A DNA stretch of 52,729 bases from Flavobacteriales bacterium UBA1937 (GTDB taxonomy: Bacteria > Bacteroidota > Bacteroidia > Flavobacteriales > Weeksellaceae): NCBI GenBank assembly GCA_002337005.1, contig DDFD01000082.1, positions 1-52,729 of the forward strand, written 5' to 3'. A program made the translations under genes and the position numbers. This document shows, piece after piece, positions 19,489 through 27,784 of this stretch (the stretch's first letter is position 1; each line of letters opens with the position of its first letter). The notes under the pieces were generated by a model. The model was given only the letters and a program-made list of their open reading frames with translations. It made no database searches and was not told the origin of the DNA.

Positions 19489-20088
19489 TTAAACGAATCT
19501 ATTATAAGGGGGAGGTCGTGTAAAAAATCTTGTAACTATATTTTTCGAATTGTAACTCTTATAAAGAACACATTGTTCTTGTTCTACAAAATAAAGAGCA
19601 ACAACCCAATTCTTATTATTATTAATAAATTTAGAATTGTAGTTATTAGTGTTAGTATTAATCTGTTTATTAATTTCATAAGAAGAACTGAAAGAGCTAT
19701 TAGAGTTAGAAGCCTTGTTGTAAACAAAATTTGTTTTGGTTTCTTTCTTATTGTTGAATGTTTTCTTACAAACTTCTTTTATCGATTTTTCTTTAGTTTG
19801 TGAACTATTATATTTCTTTGCAAATATTTTTTTGTCATTGAGGTTAATTACTTCCTTTACTAGCATCTTACTATTATCATCATAAGATGTATAAGTAATT
19901 TCCTCATTAGAATTTTTTTCAACAATAGTGGCTCCTTTATCGATATGGATATTCTCAATTTGAAAAACTTGTTGTGAATAAAATAAAGGAAATGGCAAAA
20001 AGAGTGAAATAGATAATATAAACATCCTCTTTGAAAAAAACAAACCTTTCAAATTAAAAATATTATAAAAAAAATTAATTATTATCAA
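19489..20088 (-). CDS. Secreted hypothetical protein
   Basis: 199 aa in the longest frame, with a hydrophobic export signal ending LFYSQ. The ATG at 20025 would begin right at the hydrophobic core, while the ATG at 20088 keeps the basic residues KR before it, so the start is uncertain. The mature part is rich in Asn, Lys and Ser and ends in TRPPPYNRFV. No known family is recognised. It lies 89 bases before the adhesin gene on the same strand, directly after the divergent control region, so it is probably the first gene of the adhesin operon. Confidence 0.6.
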   Translation of the reverse strand: MIIINFFYNIFNLKGLFFSKRMFILSISLFLPFPLFYSQQVFQIENIHIDKGATIVEKNSNEEITYTSYDDNSKMLVKEVINLNDKKIFAKKYNSSQTKEKSIKEVCKKTFNNKKETKTNFVYNKASNSNSSFSSSYEINKQINTNTNNYNSKFINNNKNWVVALYFVEQEQCVLYKSYNSKNIVTRFFTRPPPYNRFV

Positions 20089-20177
20089 ATTATATTTTGT
20101 TTTTTATCATTATTATTGCTAATATTGTTAAAAAAAATAATGCAATTATCTATTTTGTGTTATTTTTTTGTAAAGCG

Positions 20178-20200
20178 CAAATTTAATCATATGATTAAAT
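20178..20200. promoter_or_regulatory. Perfect 20-bp palindrome in the divergent adhesin/araC region
   Basis: ATTTAATCATATGATTAAAT (20181-20200) is a perfect palindrome. On the minus strand it overlaps a -7 box TAAATTTG (complement of 20178-20185), so binding there would block transcription toward the adhesin genes. It differs at one base from the palindrome in front of tetR at 37396-37415. Confidence 0.7.
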
Positions 20201-20271
20201 CATTTTTTGATTATGTAAATCAAATTCTGAAAATGATTGAAGAAGATTAATTGTTTGATTTTTAATCACTT

Positions 20272-21249
20272 ATGCAAGTCAAAAACTGGAAAATGAACAC
20301 AAAAGATAATTTAGTAGAAAAAATATTGGTGTTAAAAAAAAGTCTGATAAAACATTACGTATATGGTACAGTAGCAACTCTCTTTTTCTTTTTTCTGTAT
20401 GATTTCTTTATTGTGAATGAAAGAATTTTGAGTTATTATCTTTTAGGAGGAATCTTTTTTTTAATTTATACTTGGGTTTTAATAAAGAAAAGTTTTGATA
20501 TTGATAAAATAGTTCATAGGTATTTTATTATTTCACCATGGTACACCATGTTTATCATTGTAAAAAAATGGGAAGTGTCTGTTGTAGATCTCTCTTTTTT
20601 TATAATATTACCTTTAGGCGCTTATATTTTCTTCTCTAAAAAAGAAATCATTTGGTACTCGCTATACTCTGTGTTTTTGATATTTTTTGCTTTTTTGTTA
20701 TCTAATTATATTGATTTGCCTTTTAAAAAATATAATATAAATATGTTTAATCCCATTTCAGATATTATGATTTTTTTATTTGTTTTAGGAGTAATCGTAT
20801 TGGCATTATATTATAATGATAGAATAAGACACATAAAATATAATTCTCCAGAATTAATAATTAAGGAAGAAGAGAAACCAAAAAATAATTTTTTAAATAA
20901 TGATGAAAGAAAAAATGAATTGTTTTTTGAAATTGAGAATTATATAGAAGATCATTTGTTGTTTAAAAATCCAGATTTTAACTTGTCTGGCCTTAGTGTT
21001 AAATTAGGTATTAATAGCAAATACATTTCTAATGCGATTAAAAGTAAAGGTTTTACAAATTTTAATCACTATTTAAATATTTGTAGAATTAATCATGTTA
21101 AAAATTTATTTGAAGAAAATGATATGAAAAAAATAACCCTTATGTACATATATACTGAAGCAGGGTTTACTAACCAAACTACTTTTAATAGGGTTTTTAA
21201 ACAAGTGGAAGGTATTACTCCGACAGAGTATTTAAAACAAATTCAATAA
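20272..21249 (+). CDS. Membrane-anchored AraC-family transcriptional regulator
   Basis: 325 aa. The first 190 residues hold about six hydrophobic helices (from YVYGTVATLFFFFLYDFF to IMIFLFVLGVIVLALYYN). A C-terminal AraC/XylS double helix-turn-helix follows, at about 215-320 (LSGLSVKLGINSKYISNAIK, then YTEAGFTNQTTFNRVFKQVEGITPTEY). The layout suggests a regulator that senses a signal in the membrane. It is divergent from the adhesin operon and likely controls it. An internal ATG eight codons in (20293) is an alternative start. No ligand can be proposed. Confidence 0.88.
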   Translation: MQVKNWKMNTKDNLVEKILVLKKSLIKHYVYGTVATLFFFFLYDFFIVNERILSYYLLGGIFFLIYTWVLIKKSFDIDKIVHRYFIISPWYTMFIIVKKWEVSVVDLSFFIILPLGAYIFFSKKEIIWYSLYSVFLIFFAFLLSNYIDLPFKKYNINMFNPISDIMIFLFVLGVIVLALYYNDRIRHIKYNSPELIIKEEEKPKNNFLNNDERKNELFFEIENYIEDHLLFKNPDFNLSGLSVKLGINSKYISNAIKSKGFTNFNHYLNICRINHVKNLFEENDMKKITLMYIYTEAGFTNQTTFNRVFKQVEGITPTEYLKQIQ

Positions 21250-21338
21250 TTACATGAGTTGTGAGATTTTCCTGTAGCATTAATTCTATCAATCATGGCA
21301 ATACTTATTTTTATTCATTCCAAATCAATAAATTTCAC

Positions 21339-21346
21339 TAAATTTG
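21339..21346 (+). promoter_or_regulatory. Candidate -7 box for apbC
   Basis: TAAATTTG matches TAnnTTTG and ends 25 bases before the ATG at 21372. No -33 TTTG is seen at proper spacing. Confidence 0.4.
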
Positions 21347-21371
21347 TGTTCTAAAAATTTGATTTATCAAT

Positions 21372-22475
21372 ATGTTGACGAAAGTAAGAGTTCAGGAATT
21401 TCTGAAAGAAATAGAAGTAGATGATTTAGTGAAAAATCTTCAGATAGTTGGGGATGATGTGTATATCGATATGGTAGCACATTCGCCAGCAATGCACGAA
21501 AAAAAGAAGCTAGAAGTAGCCATGAAACAAGCCTTCGCTTCGGAGTTTGGAGAGCACATTAATTTAAAATTAAAAATTGCTTCACCAGAACCTACAGAAG
21601 TTCAGCAAAATCAAATCAAAGGGAAACAAATCCCCGGAATTCAAAATATTATCGCGATTGCATCTGGTAAAGGTGGAGTAGGCAAATCTACGGTTACTGC
21701 AAATTTGGCGGTTACTTTGCAGAAAATGGGATTTTCGGTGGGCGTTTTAGATGCAGATATTTATGGTCCTTCTGTACCTACAATGTTTGATACGGAATCA
21801 GAAAAACCAATTTCTGTGGAAGTAGATGGTAAAAATATGATGAAACCTATCGAAAATTATGGTGTAAAAATGCTTTCGATTGGTTATTTTTCGGGAGCAA
21901 ATCAAGCGGTAGTTTGGCGCGGACCAATGGCTAGCAAGGCTTTGAACCAAATGATTAGAGATGCAGCTTGGGGAATTTTAGATTTTTTATTAATAGATTT
22001 ACCTCCAGGAACTGGTGATATCCATTTGTCTATCATTCAGGAAGTTCCAGTTACAGGTGCAGTAATTGTGAGTACACCACAGCACGTAGCGCTAGCAGAT
22101 GTTAAAAAAGGAATTGCAATGTTTACTATGGAAAGCATCAATATTCCGGTACTTGGTTTAATAGAAAATATGGCGTATTTTACACCCGAAGAATTGCCAG
22201 ATAATAAATATTACATTTTTGGGAAACAAGGAGCGCAGTTTATGGCAGAAGATTTAGGAATTCCTGTTTTAGGTGAGATTCCTTTAATCCAAAGCATAAG
22301 AGAAGCTGGTGATGTAGGAAGACCAGCAGCACTGCAAGAAGGTTCTAAAATTGCCGAAATTTATAAAGAAACTGCCCAAAAAATGGTAGAAAGTTTAGTG
22401 GAAAGAAATACCAATTTACCGCCTACAGAGGCTGTTAAAATCACCACAATGGCTGGTTGCTCGCCAAAGAAATAA
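21372..22475 (+). CDS. apbC: Mrp/NBP35-family Fe-S cluster carrier ATPase
   Basis: P-loop ATPase that carries or inserts [4Fe-4S] clusters, 367 aa. An N-terminal MIP18-like domain (about 1-70) precedes the deviant Walker A GKGGVGKST (about 99-107), with DADIYGPSVP as the switch region and DLPPGTGD as Walker B. Most family members have a CPxC motif in ENMxxFxCPxC. Here the same place reads ENMAYFTPEELPDNKYYIFG, with no cysteine, so cluster binding must use other residues or the role differs. A single Cys sits near the C terminus (AGCSPKK). It is followed by a NifU-C gene, consistent with Fe-S work. Confidence 0.92.
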   Translation: MLTKVRVQEFLKEIEVDDLVKNLQIVGDDVYIDMVAHSPAMHEKKKLEVAMKQAFASEFGEHINLKLKIASPEPTEVQQNQIKGKQIPGIQNIIAIASGKGGVGKSTVTANLAVTLQKMGFSVGVLDADIYGPSVPTMFDTESEKPISVEVDGKNMMKPIENYGVKMLSIGYFSGANQAVVWRGPMASKALNQMIRDAAWGILDFLLIDLPPGTGDIHLSIIQEVPVTGAVIVSTPQHVALADVKKGIAMFTMESINIPVLGLIENMAYFTPEELPDNKYYIFGKQGAQFMAEDLGIPVLGEIPLIQSIREAGDVGRPAALQEGSKIAEIYKETAQKMVESLVERNTNLPPTEAVKITTMAGCSPKK

Positions 22476-22556
22476 ATGATTAAAAAGCAATACTGCAATT
22501 AAAATATTTCTAGATGTACTGAAAGCAAATTGCAGAAAGTCAAAAGCAAATAAATT

Positions 22557-22808
22557 ATGAATAGAGAAAAATTGACTCACGAAGAAGTAGTAACCAAAGT
22601 GATGGAAGCTTTGGATAGTATTCGTCCGTTTCTAAATAATGATGGAGGTGATATAGAATTGGTAGATGTGGTGGACAATAAAGTAATGGTAAAACTTCAA
22701 GGTAATTGCCAAGGTTGCCCTATGAGTTTTTCTACAATGAAATTGGGTGTAGAAAATACCATCAAACAATTTGCGCCAAGCATTAAAGAAGTGGTAAGTG
22801 TAGAATAA
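22557..22808 (+). CDS. NifU C-terminal-domain Fe-S scaffold protein
   Basis: 83-aa single-domain NifU-C (Nfu-type) protein. The cluster-binding pair is Cys51 and Cys54 in CQGCPMS, and the sequence before it (IRPFLNNDGGDIELVDV) is the family's conserved block. It holds an Fe-S cluster between two monomers and passes it to apoproteins. It starts 81 bases after apbC on the same strand, so the two likely act together, and a terminator follows it. Confidence 0.93.
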   Translation: MNREKLTHEEVVTKVMEALDSIRPFLNNDGGDIELVDVVDNKVMVKLQGNCQGCPMSFSTMKLGVENTIKQFAPSIKEVVSVE

Positions 22809-22842
22809 TTTCTTTGTTTTGTAAAATATAAAATATAGGTAG

Positions 22843-22867
22843 AAACGGGCTTTAGCCCGTTTTTTTA
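22843..22867 (+). terminator. Terminator of apbC-nifU unit
   Basis: AAACGGGCT (22843-22851) pairs with AGCCCGTTT (22854-22862), followed by a T-run. It lies just before the convergent lipoprotein gene. Confidence 0.88.
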
Positions 22868-22871
22868 ATAC

Positions 22872-23597
22872 TTAGTTATTTTGATTCCAATTGTTTTTAA
22901 AATTTTTGATCAAAGAATTTTTAAAATTCTTGTCAAAAATAATAATAGGTGATTTTTGACTTTCCAAATCATATTCTAAGGTTATTACTTCGTCTGTGTC
23001 GTCAAATTTTTTATTTTTATTTGAATCACTCTGAGCATTAAAAATAATTTTTTTTGATATAATCTTCCAATTGATTATATTTAAATTTTTAGGCGAAATT
23101 TGCTTTAAATTTTTTCCTTCTTTGTCAGTTAAAAATAAATAAGTGGGATCTTCAAAATTCAATTTTTTATTTCCATCATAATCATCCGTAATAATATTAT
23201 AGAAAATAAAGTTTTTAGAAGAAGTATTCATTTGATTGACAGTTTTGTTTGAGGGATCATAGCTATAATCAGTTTCATAATTAGAAATTAGCATTTTTTG
23301 TTTGCTAAGTAAATGTTTTTCTCCTGTAGTAGTATTGTAGAAAATAATATTCCAAAAAGAACTTTCTTTCTCAGATTTAAAGGAACTTTCCAGACTACTT
23401 CTTTCAATAGTTTCACCAATTGAAAGAGGAAAAGCTAAAATGCCTGTACTATCTATTTCAATAGAATTATTTGTTAGGATATTTAGGTCTTCTAATTTTG
23501 TTCCTGTTTCTTGGTTTACAGGTTTTTCAAAAACTTGTTCTTTCTTTTCGCAAGAAACAATGATAAAAAGTGTATATAATAATAGAAAATGTTTCAT
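22872..23597 (-). CDS. Putative lipoprotein with EF-hand-like loops
   Basis: 241 aa with a lipoprotein signal (LFIIVSC, lipidated Cys16). Two acidic loops, DDYDGNKKLNFED (about residues 137-149) and DSNKNKKFDDTDE (about 194-206), look like calcium-binding EF-hand loops. Between them is a beta-rich region (YLFLTDKEGKNLKQISP). Exported and membrane-anchored, function unknown. It starts 3 bases after the ppx stop, so it is the last gene of the sixA-ppx-lipoprotein unit on the minus strand. Confidence 0.75.
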   Translation of the reverse strand: MKHFLLLYTLFIIVSCEKKEQVFEKPVNQETGTKLEDLNILTNNSIEIDSTGILAFPLSIGETIERSSLESSFKSEKESSFWNIIFYNTTTGEKHLLSKQKMLISNYETDYSYDPSNKTVNQMNTSSKNFIFYNIITDDYDGNKKLNFEDPTYLFLTDKEGKNLKQISPKNLNIINWKIISKKIIFNAQSDSNKNKKFDDTDEVITLEYDLESQKSPIIIFDKNFKNSLIKNFKNNWNQNN

Positions 23598-23599
23598 GG

Positions 23600-24487
23600 T
23601 TATTTGTTATTTTTCAATTTATCATAAATACTGTGTATTAAACCATCGGCTACTGAGATTTTAGGAACAAAAATCTGCAAAATTTCTGCCCAGTTCAATA
23701 CTTTATTAAAAATTTCTAGCGCCGGAACGATTACATCTGCTCGATCTTCTCTTAAGTTATGTTTCAGCATGCGTTCTTCTACGGTAAGGTCTTTCAAATC
23801 TTTGTAGAACGTTTTTAGCATATTGGCAGACATTGGTTTTCCGTCTTTTGTTTTGCTCATACTAAAAACTTTGTTAATGTTTCCTCCAGAACCTATCGCT
23901 ACCATTGGTTTTTTGCTCACAATTTTGGTTTTAATCTCTGCTTTTAGTTCTTCCCAATTTTCTTTGGTTACCAAATTATTTAGTAGTCTGATGGTACCAA
24001 TATTGAAGGAATGTTCGTACTTCATTTTACCATTTTCGTAATAGGTGAGTTCTGTAGAGCCTCCACCTACGTCTATGTATAGATAACCAAAATTTTTGTC
24101 AAGGCCTTCTGCTACGTGGTTTTCGTAGATTAGCGTAGCTTCTTCGTCACCAGAAATAATTTCTATCTCAATACCAGCTTCTTTTTTCACTAAATCTATA
24201 ATTTCTTTACCATTTTTGGCATCACGCATCGCACTGGTAGCACACGCTCTGTAATGTTCTACACCATAAATTTCCATCAACTGAGAAAAAACTTTCATAG
24301 AATTGATAACCATTTTTTTTCTTTCTGCTCCTATTTCTCCCGTAGAAAAAACATCAAAACCTAATCTAAACGGAATTCTCAAAAGATTCAATTTTACAAA
24401 TTCTGGCTTTCCTTTTTTAGGTTCTCTTACTTCGTTGATAAGCAATCTAGCTGCATTACTTCCTATATCTATGGCGGCAATCTTCAT
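23600..24487 (-). CDS. Ppx/GppA-family phosphatase
   Basis: 295 aa with the ASKHA-fold exopolyphosphatase/guanosine pentaphosphatase domain. The first phosphate loop is IDIGSNAARLLI at about 5-16. The second is IDVGGGSTELTYY at about 138-150. It is the single-domain (short) type, without the C-terminal HD-like domain of E. coli Ppx. It hydrolyses polyphosphate and/or pppGpp, and the substrate cannot be fixed by sequence alone. It follows sixA by 3 bases, hinting at a shared phosphate-related role. Confidence 0.9.
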   Translation of the reverse strand: MKIAAIDIGSNAARLLINEVREPKKGKPEFVKLNLLRIPFRLGFDVFSTGEIGAERKKMVINSMKVFSQLMEIYGVEHYRACATSAMRDAKNGKEIIDLVKKEAGIEIEIISGDEEATLIYENHVAEGLDKNFGYLYIDVGGGSTELTYYENGKMKYEHSFNIGTIRLLNNLVTKENWEELKAEIKTKIVSKKPMVAIGSGGNINKVFSMSKTKDGKPMSANMLKTFYKDLKDLTVEERMLKHNLREDRADVIVPALEIFNKVLNWAEILQIFVPKISVADGLIHSIYDKLKNNK

Positions 24488-24490
24488 ATT

Positions 24491-24973
24491 TTAAATTTCT
24501 TTTGGGGTATGAAAAAATAAAAATTCTTTTTCTGCTTTTAGAAAATTTTGCCAAGTTTCAGCATTTATTTTGAAACCTACTACTGCACAGGTTGGCATAT
24601 GCATTATGTTTTCGTTGGTGAGAGAATTAGCAAAATAAGTGATGCCATTATTATGAGAAAATAAAGCTAAATTTTCTATTTGAGAATCTAGATTTTCTAT
24701 GGTTTCTAAAAACTCAGTAGGAGATGCATTGTATAAATGAGCTACTTCTCTAATGTTTTTATTCTCAAAAACTTCTGCAAAATATCTACAAGTGGTCATT
24801 GCTCTTTTGGCAGGACTGCTTACAAAAGTATCAATTTCTATATTTTTAGATTTCAAAAATTCAGCCATTTTCAAGGCATCTCGGTGTCCTCTTTCACTAA
24901 GAGGCCTATCAAAATCTGAAGTGTTTGCTGGCCAATCACTCTTCGCGTGTCTTACCAAAAACAGCATTTTCAT
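24491..24973 (-). CDS. sixA: SixA-type phosphohistidine phosphatase
   Basis: 160-aa histidine phosphatase. The catalytic RHA motif (Arg8-His9) sits in MKMLFLVRHAKSDW, with the FDRPLSERG segment and a later SHNNG motif that supplies the second His. SixA enzymes remove phosphate from His-containing phosphotransfer proteins, but small members may have other targets. It is the first gene of the minus-strand sixA-ppx-lipoprotein unit and is divergent from ruvX. Confidence 0.85.
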   Translation of the reverse strand: MKMLFLVRHAKSDWPANTSDFDRPLSERGHRDALKMAEFLKSKNIEIDTFVSSPAKRAMTTCRYFAEVFENKNIREVAHLYNASPTEFLETIENLDSQIENLALFSHNNGITYFANSLTNENIMHMPTCAVVGFKINAETWQNFLKAEKEFLFFHTPKEI

Positions 24974-25037
24974 CTGTATTAATTTAAGACTTTAAAATTA
25001 AGAAAAATTTGAATTTCTACAACCTGAAAAAAATTAG

Positions 25038-25045
25038 TAAATTTG
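25038..25045 (+). promoter_or_regulatory. -7 box giving a near-leaderless ruvX transcript
   Basis: TAAATTTG ends just 6 bases before the ruvX ATG at 25052. Since transcription starts about 5-8 bases after this box, the mRNA would have almost no 5' leader. A TTTG at 25008-25011 is 26 bases away, longer than the usual -33 spacing. Confidence 0.45.
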
Positions 25046-25051
25046 CGCTTT

Positions 25052-25468
25052 ATGAGTCAAATAATTGCCATAGATTACGGTAAAGCAAGATGCGGAATTG
25101 CTGCTACAGATGATTTGCAGATAATTGCCAGTGCTTTAACTACTGTAGAAACAAACAATCTTACCGATTTTCTTCAAAAATATTTTGCAGAAAATAAAGT
25201 GGAAGCTATGGTTATTGGCTTACCTACAGACCTTAGAGGAAACATGTCTGGCATAGAAATAGATATATTAAAATTTATAGAAAAGGCAAAAAATCTTTTT
25301 CCAGAAGTAAAAATCCATCGATTAGATGAGCGTTTTACTTCTAAAATGGCTTCTTTTTTTATCTCGCAAAGTGGTAAAAATAAAAAGCAAAGACAAGAAA
25401 AAGCATTGATTGATAAAATTAGTGCAACCATTATTTTACAAAACTTTTTAGAACAAAAACAAAAATGA
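25052..25468 (+). CDS. ruvX: Holliday junction resolvase RuvX (YqgF)
   Basis: 138-aa RNase H-fold nuclease of the YqgF family, thought to process 16S pre-rRNA ends and/or resolve Holliday junctions. The family motifs are IDYGKARCGIA (catalytic Asp near residue 7), VIGLPTDLRG and LDERFTSKMA, ending with the conserved IDKISATIILQNFL. I use ATG 25052. A TTG at 25043 would add MRF and would place the start inside the promoter box. The stop overlaps the start of def by 4 bases, so the two are translationally coupled. Confidence 0.92.
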   Translation: MSQIIAIDYGKARCGIAATDDLQIIASALTTVETNNLTDFLQKYFAENKVEAMVIGLPTDLRGNMSGIEIDILKFIEKAKNLFPEVKIHRLDERFTSKMASFFISQSGKNKKQRQEKALIDKISATIILQNFLEQKQK

Positions 25469-26037
25469 TTTTACCAATCAGAGCATACGGAGACCCAGTT
25501 TTAAGAAAAAAAGCACAAGATATTTCACCAGAATATCCTGAGCTTAAAGAATTGATTGATAGTATGTTCGAAACAATGAACGGTGCGCACGGAATAGGTT
25601 TGGCAGCACCACAAATCGGTTTAGATATTAGACTTTTTATCGTAGATGTTTCTCCATTAGCAGACGATGAAGATTATGTAGATATTGCAGAGGAACTCAA
25701 AAGCTTCAAAAAAACTTTCATTAATGCCAAAATTTTAGAAGAAAGCGGAAACGAATGGAAATTTAATGAAGGTTGTCTTTCGATTCCTGACGTGAGAGAA
25801 GATGTAAGCCGAAAAGAAACTATTTTGATAGAATATTATGACGAAAATTTCGTAAAACATACCGAAACTTTTTCCGATATTCGTGCTCGCGTAATTCAAC
25901 ACGAGTATGACCATATAGAAGGCATTTTATTTACCGATAAGCTAAGCCCTCTAAAAAAGAAAATCATCAAAGGAAAACTCAATAAAATTACAGCAGGAGA
26001 TGTTGCTATTAATTATAAAATGAGATTTCCAAAATAG
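25465..26037 (+). CDS. def: Peptide deformylase
   Basis: Iron/zinc enzyme that removes the N-formyl group from new polypeptides, 190 aa. All three motifs are present: GIGLAAPQ (43-50), EGCLSIP, and the metal-binding HEYDH (in IQHEYDHIEG). It overlaps ruvX by 4 bases in an ATGA junction. A long low-complexity region separates it from the next gene. Confidence 0.97.
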   Translation: MILPIRAYGDPVLRKKAQDISPEYPELKELIDSMFETMNGAHGIGLAAPQIGLDIRLFIVDVSPLADDEDYVDIAEELKSFKKTFINAKILEESGNEWKFNEGCLSIPDVREDVSRKETILIEYYDENFVKHTETFSDIRARVIQHEYDHIEGILFTDKLSPLKKKIIKGKLNKITAGDVAINYKMRFPK

Positions 26038-26168
26038 TATTTTTAGTTTGAAATCGTTTGAAAAGTTTGATGTTGTTAGAATTTAAAGCAACGATATCAA
26101 ACCCAATAAAACCCAATAAAACCCAATCAAACCACATCAAATAATTAAAAATTAACAAAATATAGATT
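26038..26168. repeat. Intergenic inverted repeat and 10-bp tandem repeat
   Basis: The gap holds three copies of AACCCAATAA-type units in a row (26100-26129). There are also matching arms (TTTGAT ... ATCAAA) around a central AGAATTTAAAGC. This is the same style of low-complexity intergenic DNA seen at several other gaps. Confidence 0.6.
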
Positions 26169-26735
26169 ATGCAGTTAGAAAAAATAATTTCGATTTCAGG
26201 TAAACCAGGTCTTTTTACTTTGGTAACTCAGTTAAAATCAGGATTTATTGTAGAAGATATTTCTACAGGTAAAAAAGCAAGTATTTCTAATTCTTCTCAG
26301 GTAAGTTTATTAGACAACATCGCTATTTATACTTTTGACAAAGAAGTTCCACTTTTTGAAGTGATGAAAAATATTGCTGAAAAAAATGAATATGGTCAAG
26401 CAATTGCTCATAAATCTTCTGAAAATGAATTAAGAGCTTTTATGGCAAGCGTTTTACCAGATTATGACGTGGATAGAGTTTATGCTTCTGATATCAAAAA
26501 ATTGGTACAATGGTATAATTTGCTTCAAAAAGGAGGATTTATTACCAAAGAGGCTTTCGTAAAAGAAGAAGAACCTACCGTTACTGATGCCGAAGTGGTA
26601 GAAGAACCAAAAGCAGAAAAAAAGCCAGCAGCAAAAAAAGCAGCTCCGAAAGCTGAAAAACCAGCAGCTCCAAAAGCTAAAGCGTCTTCTTCTGCTAAAT
26701 CTACCGTAAAATCTACGCAAAGAAAACAAGGATAA
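26169..26735 (+). CDS. DUF5606 domain-containing protein
   Basis: 188-aa cytoplasmic protein typical of Bacteroidetes. It starts with the family block MQLEKIISISGKPGLFTLV and holds the DUF5606 domain to about residue 135. A low-complexity tail of Ala, Lys, Pro and Glu follows (KAEKKPAAKKAAPKAEKPAA), then SSSAKSTVKSTQRKQG. The tail is positively charged and probably disordered, suggesting nucleic acid or ribosome contact. Function is unknown. Confidence 0.85.
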   Translation: MQLEKIISISGKPGLFTLVTQLKSGFIVEDISTGKKASISNSSQVSLLDNIAIYTFDKEVPLFEVMKNIAEKNEYGQAIAHKSSENELRAFMASVLPDYDVDRVYASDIKKLVQWYNLLQKGGFITKEAFVKEEEPTVTDAEVVEEPKAEKKPAAKKAAPKAEKPAAPKAKASSSAKSTVKSTQRKQG

Positions 26736-26750
26736 GAAAATTTTATAATT

Positions 26751-26815
26751 TCCCGCAGATTTCACAGATTTTCACAAACTAAATGTGTTTATCCGTAAAA
26801 TCTGCGGGATTTTTT
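26751..26815 (+). terminator. Terminator after the DUF5606 gene
   Basis: TCCCGCAGATTT (26751-26762) pairs perfectly with AAATCTGCGGGA (26798-26809), followed by TTTTTT. The 35-base loop carries CAGATTTTCACAAA, a pattern common in Flavobacteria intergenic repeats. Confidence 0.8.
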
Positions 26816-26840
26816 ATGCTTAATCTTTACCTAAATTCTA

Positions 26841-26848
26841 TACCTTTG
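26841..26848 (+). promoter_or_regulatory. Candidate -7 box for mazG
   Basis: TACCTTTG fits TAnnTTTG and lies 22 bases before the mazG ATG. No clear -33 element. Confidence 0.4.
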
Positions 26849-26870
26849 CCAATAATTTTAACCTAATTCT

Positions 26871-27641
26871 ATGAATTCTAAAGAACAAAAACTCGAAGCT
26901 TTTTCTAAATTGCTAGATATAATGGATGATCTAAGAGAAAAATGCCCTTGGGATAAAAAACAGGATTTGCAATCTCTGAGATATCTTACTTTAGAAGAAG
27001 TTTATGAACTTTCTGATGCTTTGTTAGAAGAAAATCTTACAGAAATTAAGAAAGAATTGGGCGATGTTTTGTTGCATTTGGTTTTTTATGCCAAAATTGG
27101 TTCAGAAAAAAATAGTTTTGATATTGCTGATGTCATTAATTCTCTCAACGAAAAACTCATTTTCCGTCATCCTCATATTTATGGAAATGTAGAGGTGAAA
27201 AATGAAGAAGAGGTAAAACAAAACTGGGAAAAACTAAAACTAAAAGAAGGCAATACTTCTATTTTATCGGGCGTACCGAAGAGTTTACCACCAATTATCA
27301 AGGCATATAGAATTCAAGAAAAGGTAAAAGGAATAGGTTTTGAATTTGCCTCTGCAGAAGACGCTTGGCAAAAAGTAGATGAAGAATTGGCGGAATTTCA
27401 TGCAGAAACAGACCTTGAAAAAAAAGAAAAAGAATTGGGTGATGTTTTCTTTTCGCTGATTAATTATGCCAGAATTTCTAACCTTAATGCAGATTCTGCG
27501 CTAGAAAGAACCAATATTAAATTCATAAAACGTTTCCAAACTTTAGAAAAATTGGCTTTAGAAAAAAGTCTTCAACTTTCTGAAATGTCTCTGGAAGAAA
27601 TGGATGTTCTTTGGGAAGAAGCGAAGTTAATTGAAAATTGA
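26871..27641 (+). CDS. mazG: MazG nucleoside triphosphate pyrophosphohydrolase
   Basis: Full-length MazG of 256 aa that hydrolyses NTPs to NMPs and pyrophosphate as house-cleaning and stress-response enzyme. The two MazG repeats are seen: CPWDKKQDLQSL (about 25-36) leading into the metal site EEVYELSDALLEE...ELGDVL, and a second copy LAEFHAETDLEKKEKELGDVFFSL near residues 178-201. It is a single gene with its own promoter box and a terminator downstream. Confidence 0.95.
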   Translation: MNSKEQKLEAFSKLLDIMDDLREKCPWDKKQDLQSLRYLTLEEVYELSDALLEENLTEIKKELGDVLLHLVFYAKIGSEKNSFDIADVINSLNEKLIFRHPHIYGNVEVKNEEEVKQNWEKLKLKEGNTSILSGVPKSLPPIIKAYRIQEKVKGIGFEFASAEDAWQKVDEELAEFHAETDLEKKEKELGDVFFSLINYARISNLNADSALERTNIKFIKRFQTLEKLALEKSLQLSEMSLEEMDVLWEEAKLIEN

Positions 27642-27727
27642 AAGTTGAGAATTGAAAATGCTTCTTTCTGTACAAACGAAACCTAAAGAAATGGGCTGCG
27701 AAGCTAAATGTGTGTGGAATTTATCAT

Positions 27728-27760
27728 AAAAAAAGCGCTCCTACGGAGCGCAATGTTTTT
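27728..27760. terminator. Bidirectional terminator
   Basis: GCGCTCC (27735-27741) and GGAGCGC (27745-27751) pair around a TAC loop. There is an A-run on the left, which becomes a T-run for the minus-strand hydrolase gene, and GTTTTTAT on the right for mazG. Confidence 0.85.
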
Positions 27761-27784
27761 ATAATCAGTACTTTTTATTAAGAA

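Noticed and set aside
26100..26129. Short 10-bp tandem repeats as a possible replication origin iteron array
   Set aside because: Only three units, no DnaA-box-like or rep gene nearby; same style as other gaps in this window.
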